Part shown: positions 9,552 through 14,400 of the stretch, one piece after another
Position numbering within the stretch: the stretch's first letter is position 1
How the letters are laid out: each line of letters starts with the position of its first letter
From: Prevotella sp.
GTDB lineage: Bacteria > Bacteroidota > Bacteroidia > Bacteroidales > Bacteroidaceae
Direction of reading: 5' to 3'
DNA length: 37,209 bases
NCBI GenBank assembly: GCA_017474845.1
Contig: JAFVGS010000003.1
Location: forward strand, 1-37,209
The notes under the pieces: generated by a model
Databases searched by the model: none
What the model was told of the DNA's origin: nothing
Seen by the model: the letters and a program-made list of their open reading frames with translations, nothing else
Made by a program: the position numbers and the translations under genes

Positions 9552-9728
9552 ATGAAAAGAGACTACATGAAGCCCGCCATGCGGGTCTGCGAGTTGAAAC
9601 AGAAGTGCCACATCCTGGTAGGGAGCGACATGGTAGTGAGCAAAACCGTGAACACCATCAAGGGAGAAGAGTTGGACGAAGGAGATGGGTTGGACTATAT
9701 AGGTGGTGGCAGTGGCCTTGGACGGTAA
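9552..9728 (+). CDS. 58-aa peptide with glycine-rich tail, end of surface-protein operon
   Basis: A small protein starting MKRDYMKPAMRVCELKQK and ending GGGSGLGR. Its layout (basic start with a Y-x-K-P segment, then a CELKQKC-x-ILVGS stretch, then a polar and glycine-rich end) resembles short uncharacterised Bacteroidales peptides that I know from memory and could not check. It has no clear signal peptide. A GTG six bases upstream (9546) would add two residues; I prefer the ATG at 9552. It begins 15 bases after the third surface gene and is followed by a strong terminator, so it probably shares that mRNA. Function unknown; a secreted or processed peptide is one possibility. Confidence 0.6.
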   Translation: MKRDYMKPAMRVCELKQKCHILVGSDMVVSKTVNTIKGEELDEGDGLDYIGGGSGLGR

Positions 9729-9758
9729 TGGCCTCAGCTGCCCTGTTGGCAGTCAGGA

Positions 9759-9801
9759 AATAATAGATCCCGAAACGGTCAAACGTTTCGGGATTATTAT
9801 T
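9759..9801 (+). terminator. strong intrinsic terminator ending the surface operon
   Basis: An 11-bp perfect stem (ATCCCGAAACG at 9767-9777, CGTTTCGGGAT at 9784-9794) encloses a 6-base loop. It extends through AATAATA/TATTATT flanks with one bulged base. Being AT-rich on both sides it may also stop transcription arriving from the right. Confidence 0.85.
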
Positions 9802-9807
9802 ATCGGG

Positions 9808-9892
9808 ATCACACGACTCCTGTCCCGGTGTGCGATGTCTTTATGATCTTCACGCTTCTGCTGAATCACACGACTCCTGTCCCTGTGTGCGA
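9808..9892. repeat. two 28-bp near-identical hairpin-forming repeats
   Basis: Copies at 9808-9835 and 9865-9892 differ at one base. Each begins ATCACACGACTCCTGTCCC and ends GTGTGCGA, so CACAC and GTGTG can pair in a small hairpin. They are spaced 57 bases start to start, between the terminator and the transposase remnant, in non-coding DNA. Confidence 0.6.
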
Positions 9893-9918
9893 ATTCCTTT
9901 TCCAGCCTATACCTTATA

Positions 9919-10360
9919 CTATTGCGGAATTGCCCTTACGCGTTCAGGTCTGACGGCACGGACATTCAGCAGCAGCCTATAATCCTTATAGTTGTTGGTG
10001 ACGATGATGCCGCACTTTTGCTTCATGGCCAATACGTACTGCACATTGTCCTCGGTGGACTGGGAGGACAAGTCTGAGTCTGACGGCTTGCGACCCACGG
10101 ACATCTTCAGCGCACTGTCGCTGCGAAGCTGGTTGCAGTCGTTTGCATCCTCGTATCCGCAGAGTATCTGACCGATGCGCTGGCTCACCATCTCCATGTA
10201 AGTGTGATGGATGAATTCCTTTTTGCGGGAATCGGGAATGAGCTGCCCGATTTGCCAGGCCAGAGAGTTTTGCATGTTGCCGATCAGTACGGGTTTTATT
10301 TGAAACCACCAAATATTTTGTGGAAAAGTTGCAAATTAGAGTGCTAGGAACGTTGTGCAC
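9919..10360 (-). pseudogene. IS1380-type transposase fragment joined to a PIN-domain remnant
   Basis: The open frame 10275-9919 (118 aa) is a chimera. Residues about 1-72 match the N-terminal part of IS1380-family transposases (IGQLIPDSRKK, CGYEDANDCNQLRSDSALK, DLSSQ), which are normally above 400 aa. From about residue 74 the sequence changes to a PIN-domain end (DNVQYVLAMKQK, GIIVTNNYKDY, ending VRPERVRAIPQ), typical of VapC-like toxins. A second frame upstream (to 10360, with TRTDRQHAKLSGLA) appears to be the earlier part of the transposase, moved out of frame near 10255. No product is expected to act as transposase or nuclease. The scar marks a past insertion and deletion at the left edge of the island. 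Confidence 0.7.
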
Positions 10361-10383
10361 GTGGAGAATTTTATTTACCTTTG
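10353..10383 (+). promoter_or_regulatory. possible rightward promoter, distal
   Basis: TTG at 10353-10355 and TACCTTTG at 10376-10383 are 20 bases apart. It lies about 90 bases upstream of a better promoter and reads in the same direction, so the island may have two tandem starts. Confidence 0.5.
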
Positions 10384-10472
10384 TAGCCGTTTATCTCATA
10401 ACTAAACTTAAATATAGAATGATGGATGGATATATTTTTTTAGGGCTAAGCCCATAAATAAGTTCATATTTA

Positions 10473-10504
10473 TTTGTGGGTGTCAAAGATTTGATTTATC
10501 TTTG
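10473..10504 (+). promoter_or_regulatory. promoter at the head of the accessory island
   Basis: TTTG at 10473-10476 and TATCTTTG at 10497-10504 are 20 bases apart, a near-perfect Bacteroidetes promoter. The start point would fall near 10511, inside an 18-bp inverted repeat. The leader to the ATG at 10620 is about 110 bases. Confidence 0.65.
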
Positions 10505-10508
10505 CACA

Positions 10509-10526
10509 CAGATTGTAAACAATCTG
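10509..10526. promoter_or_regulatory. 18-bp inverted repeat at the transcription start, operator candidate
   Basis: CAGATTGT and ACAATCTG flank a central AA. The palindrome is perfect and sits just after the -7 box, where a bound repressor would block transcription. The HTH protein of the island (12233-12583) is one possible partner, but nothing in the sequence proves this. Confidence 0.4.
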
Positions 10527-10561
10527 CAGAAACCATAATACAAGTGAATGAGTGCGACATG

Positions 10562-10581
10562 CAAGGCATGGATCTGCCTTG
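10562..10581 (+). other. leader hairpin before the first island gene
   Basis: CAAGGCA (10562-10568) and TGCCTTG (10575-10581) pair around a six-base loop. The hairpin overlaps a possible 12-codon reading frame (ATG 10548, stop 10584-10586). No U-tract follows, so it is not a classic terminator; attenuation or mRNA stability are possible roles. Confidence 0.4.
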
Positions 10582-10619
10582 TATAGTGAATAACTATCCC
10601 CAAACATAAATGAGTGACT

Positions 10620-10985
10620 ATGACACCTGAGAGTTCAGACGAACTGGAAGCGCTAAAGCCGCAGCCGTCTAAAAGAAAGAAGAAACGGCTGCGGAATCAA
10701 AAAACAAAAACTGAGATCAGACTAATAATTGAGGAAGTAGAACAATATTGTAAAGACTGTATGGAATGGAGTGAAGTCAAGCCCATTCTTTATATGCTGG
10801 AGAAACTTCTTCCGAGAGACGGCCCCCAAGAGATAAGGGATGCCATCAAGAGAATAAAGGATGTTTATATGGAAAGGCTGTACGGCAAAAGGATTAATGC
10901 CAAAAATCTGGTGATTAAGCGACCATATATCAAAGGTCCTTTAAATAGTTTCAAAAATAATAAAAGAATAGATTTAAGCAAATAA
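10620..10985 (+). CDS. hypothetical basic protein, first gene of the island
   Basis: A 121-aa protein I do not recognise. Residues 15-32 are very basic (QPSKRKKKRLRNQKTKTE), followed by predicted helices with acidic and basic patches, and a basic C-terminal end (KRPYIKGPLNSFKNNKRIDLSK). The charge pattern would fit nucleic-acid binding, which is inference only. The GTG at 10614 is an alternative start. The stop is 4 bases before the next ATG, so the two genes are translated from one message. The region is more AT-rich than the flanking housekeeping genes, in keeping with acquisition by transfer. Confidence 0.65.
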   Translation: MTPESSDELEALKPQPSKRKKKRLRNQKTKTEIRLIIEEVEQYCKDCMEWSEVKPILYMLEKLLPRDGPQEIRDAIKRIKDVYMERLYGKRINAKNLVIKRPYIKGPLNSFKNNKRIDLSK

Positions 10986-10989
10986 AAAA

Positions 10990-11610
10990 ATGGAGAGCGA
11001 TAATAAGAACAAGAAATATGGTTTTGCCATTTATGGGGACATCCATGTGGCTGGCCCGATGTTTGAAATACATGACAATGGGACTGTGTATATAGACGGT
11101 TTTAGACAGAATGGCCAAAGAGAGGAGGTTGCACATGAGGATCCGTGGGTAATAAAAGATTTGAAGTTCTTTGATATGCAGGACTTTGGTACGGCAGAAA
11201 AGCAGCAGATGCTCGCCAGGGCACTGAGGATGGCTGCGTTGAAGATAGACACCAATAACGGACGCGACTGGTTCGGTCACTATGCAGCATACCGCTATGC
11301 CAAAGAACAGGTAAGAGTCAGCGGCGGTTATGTTGCTTTCTTCAGTGACATAGAGATGCTGATCCCTGATATGCTTCAAGTGAAGAACCCTAATGTCAGT
11401 GGTGATCTTAGATATAAGAACTATACTAAAAGACTTGGAAAGGAGGTCAAGGCCTGGTATGTGGATGAATTGCATCTGCCTCCAATAAGCAATCTCGCTT
11501 ATCGTTCATACGCTTTTGGCTGTAATGAGACAAGATTCAAAAGAATGAAAGGCATTATCAGCGAACTCTATAAATGGATCATTGAACAGAATAAAGCAAG
11601 AAAACTTTAA
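10990..11610 (+). CDS. hypothetical protein, second gene of the island
   Basis: A soluble protein of 206 aa with no signal peptide and no family I can name. The N-terminal part (YGFAIYGDIHVAGPMFEIHDNG) looks like short beta strands; the middle and end are helical with many aromatic and charged residues (KNYTKRLGKEVKAW, KRMKGIISELYKWI). It follows the preceding gene by 4 bases and is closed by a hairpin terminator a few bases after its stop, so these two genes form a small transcription unit distinct from the larger island operon. No motif indicates an enzyme. Confidence 0.65.
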   Translation: MESDNKNKKYGFAIYGDIHVAGPMFEIHDNGTVYIDGFRQNGQREEVAHEDPWVIKDLKFFDMQDFGTAEKQQMLARALRMAALKIDTNNGRDWFGHYAAYRYAKEQVRVSGGYVAFFSDIEMLIPDMLQVKNPNVSGDLRYKNYTKRLGKEVKAWYVDELHLPPISNLAYRSYAFGCNETRFKRMKGIISELYKWIIEQNKARKL

Positions 11611-11614
11611 TGAC

Positions 11615-11642
11615 AAGGCGTAACGAAAGTTGCGCCTTTTTT
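11615..11642 (+). terminator. intrinsic terminator with GAAA tetraloop
   Basis: A 9-bp stem (AGGCGTAAC at 11616-11624, GTTGCGCCT at 11629-11637, with one G-T pair) closed by a GAAA tetraloop and followed by six T. It starts about six bases after the stop of the previous gene. Confidence 0.85.
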
Positions 11643-11653
11643 AGTGGCGTCAT

Positions 11654-11702
11654 GGGGGGCAGAGGCGGTGAAAAAGACTATGTTGGGGGGTGCGGGGGGC
11701 GG
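11654..11702 (+). other. G-run cluster with quadruplex potential
   Basis: Three runs of six G (11654-11659, 11685-11690, 11694-11699) and a further GG at 11701-11702 lie on the same strand in a gap without a convincing gene. An 82-aa open frame crosses the stretch but also crosses the terminator and has no recognisable content. Runs like this are unusual next to the AT-rich genes on the left. A G-quadruplex in DNA or RNA is possible. Confidence 0.4.
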
Positions 11703-11758
11703 CCATCGAAAAACGCAAAAAATCACAAACCTATCATTTTTTTTATTTCTAATTTTGG

Positions 11759-11816
11759 CCCCGGAAACCAGCAAGTAGGGGAAAGTCCGGACCCCCGAAC
11801 GCCGGTAATAACGTTC
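11759..11816 (+). ncRNA. possible structured leader or small RNA upstream of 11830
   Basis: Several short complementary pieces are packed together: CCGGA (11761-11765) with TCCGG (11786-11790), GGGG (11778-11781) with CCCC (11792-11795), and GAACG (11797-11801) with CGTTC (11812-11816). The first two pairs interleave, so they are alternatives or a strained pseudoknot. GGGGAAAGTCCGGAC (11778-11792) resembles the conserved P4-strand motif of RNase P RNA, yet the rest of that RNA is absent. It lies 14 bases before an ATG. TAATTTTG at 11750-11757 could be a -7 box but has no -33 partner. Confidence 0.3.
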
Positions 11817-11829
11817 AAAATAATAAAAA

Positions 11830-12222
11830 ATGAAAGAACTATTTTTGAGAAAGGGTAAAGACGGGAGAATGACCGTCATGACCAAACAAAGGCTGGTGAT
11901 GACATCTATCTTCGTCGATGGTGTGAAAGTGGAGGATGTAGACATGAGCATGGACTTCCCCGTGGCGAAGAAGGCAGAGCGGGAGATGGAGACCATTCGC
12001 AAGAAGGTGAGCCAGGGACTCTTCGACCTGCTGATGATGCAGCTGATGGGGTTCCGCGGAGACATGCAGTATGTGATGGCTGAGAATCTTGTGATATTCA
12101 CTTGCGACCACACGGCCTATACCACTGGTTGCCCCAGCGTCGATACGGTGCTCGACATCTGCTACACATGGATCGCCGACGAGCAGGGGATCATAGTCAA
12201 GAACTTCAAGAACCTTAAATGA
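11830..12222 (+). CDS. hypothetical protein, head of the main island operon
   Basis: A 130-aa soluble protein with no family I recognise. The first third (MTKQRLVMTSIFVDGVKVEDVDM) is strand-rich; the centre (VAKKAEREMETIRKKVSQGLFDLLMMQLMG) is an amphipathic helix; the end contains TCDHTAYTTGC with two cysteines and a histidine. It follows the possible structured leader and begins a series of closely spaced genes to 17629. The ATG at 11830 is preceded by an A-rich stretch, usual for this phylum. No enzymatic motif is seen. Confidence 0.6.
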   Translation: MKELFLRKGKDGRMTVMTKQRLVMTSIFVDGVKVEDVDMSMDFPVAKKAEREMETIRKKVSQGLFDLLMMQLMGFRGDMQYVMAENLVIFTCDHTAYTTGCPSVDTVLDICYTWIADEQGIIVKNFKNLK

Positions 12223-12232
12223 TGATTCGCGT

Positions 12233-12583
12233 ATGACTATGCATGTGTTTGCAACGATAATGGCGCTTTATCCCTTTACCAAGACGGAGGAGATCGCCGA
12301 CGAGTTCGGACTCCCTGTTGTCAAAATCAGAAAGATGGCCAGAATCTGCCGGGTGAGCAAGAATGCGGAATTCCGCAGTGACATCGGACGTCTGAATGGA
12401 CGGAAGTCTGTTGACAGGCTCATAAAACAGAAAATCCGTCGGGAGCAACGAACGGTTAAGTTGTGGAATGACGGTCTGACAATGGACGAGATTGCCAAGA
12501 GACTGCGCATCTCGAAGAAGACGGTTTACAAATATCTGCTCCACGCAAAGAAAAAGGGTGTTAAATTTAACAGACAATCGTAA
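12233..12583 (+). CDS. helix-turn-helix DNA-binding protein
   Basis: A 116-aa protein with two HTH-like regions. The C-terminal one is clear: LWNDGLTMDEIAKRLRISKKTVYKYL (about residues 77-102), in the style of sigma-70 region 4 or resolvase/Hin HTH segments. The N-terminal one (PFTKTEEIADEFGLPVVKIRKMARI) has a similar pattern. No ligand or catalytic domain fits in the remaining length, so it is probably a small regulator or accessory DNA-binding protein of the island. It begins 10 bases after the preceding stop; an in-frame ATG at 12239 is an alternative start. The palindrome at 10509-10526 is a possible target, not shown. Confidence 0.68.
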   Translation: MTMHVFATIMALYPFTKTEEIADEFGLPVVKIRKMARICRVSKNAEFRSDIGRLNGRKSVDRLIKQKIRREQRTVKLWNDGLTMDEIAKRLRISKKTVYKYLLHAKKKGVKFNRQS

Positions 12584-12585
12584 AA

Positions 12586-12975
12586 ATGAAGAAGGAATTC
12601 AGAAAACATTTGCAGAAATACTGCGACATCAGCAACTGGACTCGTATGCACAAGCCCAGAGCTGGCAAGAAGAATGCGGAGGCTGCTGAGAAACTGGCAG
12701 AGGACATCCTCCGTATGTTCCTGAGGAATGAGCCTGGATATGACGGCACTGCCATCATGCTGACGGCTCTGGCTATGGTGAATTCGTATGTGCAGAAGGC
12801 GGTATTCTTCAGCAATGCCTTTGACTTCGACACTGAGATTCTCCTGAAAGACAAGTATGAAGAACTTTTCGGAGGTGAAGCTTGGATGATGGTTCATCAT
12901 GACAGGATACAGTTCCAGATGGAGGACTTTATCAGGGGCAAGGTTAACCCGATGCATAATGAACTGCGGATTTAG
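12586..12975 (+). CDS. hypothetical helical protein
   Basis: A 129-aa protein, unrecognised. It is basic at the start (MKKEFRKHLQKYCD), has an alanine- and glutamate-rich helix (KKNAEAAEKLAEDILRMFL), and ends in an acidic and aromatic section (GGEAWMMVHHDRIQFQMEDF). There is no signal peptide or transmembrane segment. The start follows the HTH gene by two bases, which suggests coupled translation. The 60-base gap after it holds A-rich sequence with repeated AACAG words and no gene. Confidence 0.6.
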   Translation: MKKEFRKHLQKYCDISNWTRMHKPRAGKKNAEAAEKLAEDILRMFLRNEPGYDGTAIMLTALAMVNSYVQKAVFFSNAFDFDTEILLKDKYEELFGGEAWMMVHHDRIQFQMEDFIRGKVNPMHNELRI

Positions 12976-13035
12976 ACAGAGTAACAGAATAACAGTTTAA
13001 AGACAGAAGTACATAAGAACATAATAAATAATAAG

Positions 13036-13593
13036 ATGACAGAAGAAATGTTTGTTGAGAAGCCGGAGGGAAAGCCGGTGAAGAAATTCAAGGCGAGAGT
13101 AAGTCTTTATCCCAATGACGTGGTAGTGGTAAACCCGCAGGAGCCAAGGGAGAGCAATCGCAAGATGATCAAGCAGAAGGGCAAGAGCTCTTTCTACAAG
13201 TCGGAAGGCGAAAAGGAATCAAGCTATTCCATTCATATTAATGTGGATGCGAATGATCCGGATCCCGTGGCAACGATGCAGGAACGATTCAACGAACTCA
13301 CCAAGGGGGAACTCAAAGGAGAGTTGAAGCTTCAGGTAAAAGGAAAGTTGATTTACGACACGCCTGTGTTAAAGGTGTATCTGAACATGACCCAGAAGCA
13401 GGTGATTATCAAGACGACCTTGGACTGTGGGCCTACTATTGAGCGGGAACTGCTGCAGCTTCAGGGAGACATGGGACGCGTAATCGGTGCGAACTACTCA
13501 GAGATCATCAAGGTGTTCAATCAGGCAACGAAGAAGAAGGAAGGCAAAGAGCCTTCTTATCCGACAGCCGAGGAAATCATCGACAGAGTTTAA
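13036..13593 (+). CDS. hypothetical protein
   Basis: A 185-aa soluble protein of unknown family. It has a highly charged first half (KKFKARVSLYPNDVVVVNP, then a lysine- and serine-rich stretch), a strand-like centre (ELKLQVKGKLIYDTPVLKVYLNMTQKQ) and a helical end. The beta-rich centre could be a small nucleic-acid or protein-binding fold, but no conserved motif supports a specific call. It is in the middle of the island operon, between a helical protein and another unknown, and upstream of an OB-fold-sized protein and the primase-like gene, so a part in DNA processing is possible by context only. Confidence 0.6.
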   Translation: MTEEMFVEKPEGKPVKKFKARVSLYPNDVVVVNPQEPRESNRKMIKQKGKSSFYKSEGEKESSYSIHINVDANDPDPVATMQERFNELTKGELKGELKLQVKGKLIYDTPVLKVYLNMTQKQVIIKTTLDCGPTIERELLQLQGDMGRVIGANYSEIIKVFNQATKKKEGKEPSYPTAEEIIDRV

Positions 13594-13607
13594 CGACAAC
13601 TAATTAC

Positions 13608-13625
13608 ACGAATTAAACGAATTAA
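13608..13625 (+). repeat. two 9-bp direct repeats just before a start codon
   Basis: ACGAATTAA occurs twice, end to end, and the ATG of the next gene follows after one base. The related words ACACGAATTAAAAC (14379-14392) and ACAACGAATTTCAC (14319-14332) occur in the gap before the primase-like gene. Confidence 0.6.
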
Positions 13626-13626
13626 G

Positions 13627-13995
13627 ATGTTATATCATTATCTTTTAGACGGTCAGGGTTTGGACCAGAAGGTGGTTGCAGACCTGGTTCTTGAGAACAC
13701 GCTGAGACTGAAAAGGGCTGATATCATGCCTGAGAGGAACTATCAGAATCTGGTAGAGTGTATAGCAAAGTGGCTCGATCGTTGGTTGTCATGCGCTATT
13801 CCAAGCCCCACGGAACTGATAGCGCTATTGTCGGAGGCGTTCCTGCTGGTGATGAAGGGTAAACGTATGACTCCCTCGATGGAGAATTACCTGATCTTCG
13901 TGGATAACATCAGGGCTGACGTCATCAAGGTGCTTGCGAAGGATTATCTGAAGAAGAACAAGGGCATCAGCACGAACTTTCCCTACAAGAAATAA
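13627..13995 (+). CDS. hypothetical helical protein
   Basis: A 122-aa protein, mostly alpha-helical by composition (VVADLVLENTLRLKRADI, LIALLSEAFLLVMKG, IRADVIKVLAKDYLKK) with no transmembrane segment and a basic C-terminus (NFPYKK). I do not recognise the family. It starts one base after a 9-bp direct repeat and is followed after 32 bases by the next island gene. Size and charge are compatible with a small accessory factor for the downstream primase-like protein; this is context inference only. Confidence 0.6.
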   Translation: MLYHYLLDGQGLDQKVVADLVLENTLRLKRADIMPERNYQNLVECIAKWLDRWLSCAIPSPTELIALLSEAFLLVMKGKRMTPSMENYLIFVDNIRADVIKVLAKDYLKKNKGISTNFPYKK

Positions 13996-14027
13996 TCAAA
14001 AAATTAAAGAATTAAAAACAAGCTATA

Positions 14028-14315
14028 ATGGAAAACTTAGTAACAATCGTAGAGGTGGGCGCATACTCTGAGCGCCAGTATCAGAAACAGGACGGTTCAA
14101 CGGAGTACTTCAAGAGCCGTGGGGTGGTGATGAAACGAGGCGGCGATGTCGTCTATGGCGAGATGACGGGAGAACTGGCATCGAAGAACCGTGACACGCA
14201 GTACTACCAGAACCAGCCGTATATCGTGAAGGGTTTCTGGAAGCATCGCACGTGGGGCGAGAACAATGACCGCCACGAGAATGCGTTCTACATCACAGAC
14301 CTGCAAACTCTTTAA
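14028..14315 (+). CDS. hypothetical small beta-rich protein, OB-fold-like in size
   Basis: A 95-aa protein made mainly of predicted strands (LVTIVEVGAYSERQY, EYFKSRGVVMKRGGDVVYGEMTG, PYIVKGFWKHRTW, NAFYITDLQTL). The alternation of short strands with glycines and aromatic residues is what one expects of a single-stranded-DNA-binding OB fold of about 100 aa, and it lies directly upstream of the primase-like gene. I cannot point to a diagnostic SSB motif, so the name is only a suggestion. A gap of 85 bases with a hairpin separates it from the next gene. Confidence 0.58.
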   Translation: MENLVTIVEVGAYSERQYQKQDGSTEYFKSRGVVMKRGGDVVYGEMTGELASKNRDTQYYQNQPYIVKGFWKHRTWGENNDRHENAFYITDLQTL

Positions 14316-14335
14316 AGACAACGAATTTCACGCGC

Positions 14336-14368
14336 TCGGCTTTGCCGCTTTTTAAAGGCGACAGCCGA
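14336..14368 (+). other. stem-loop upstream of the primase-like gene
   Basis: TCGGCT (14336-14341) and AGCCGA (14363-14368) pair, with a further GCC/GGC inside. A run of five T (14449 is not involved; the run is 14349-14353) lies in the loop, not after the stem, so it is unlikely to be a terminator. It may affect translation or stability of the downstream message. Confidence 0.4.
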
Positions 14369-14400
14369 CTAAAAGAATTACACGAATTAAAACTATTTGA

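Noticed and set aside
10548-10586. 12-codon leader peptide
   Set aside because: Possible, but it has no ribosome-binding support and no telling codon run; noted only within the hairpin entry.
11778-11792. RNase P RNA gene
   Set aside because: Only one short P4-like motif is present; the second universal strand and the other helices are missing in this gap.
11610-11858. 82-aa frame after the second island gene
   Set aside because: It runs through the terminator hairpin and the G-runs and overlaps the next start; nothing in the translation looks conserved.
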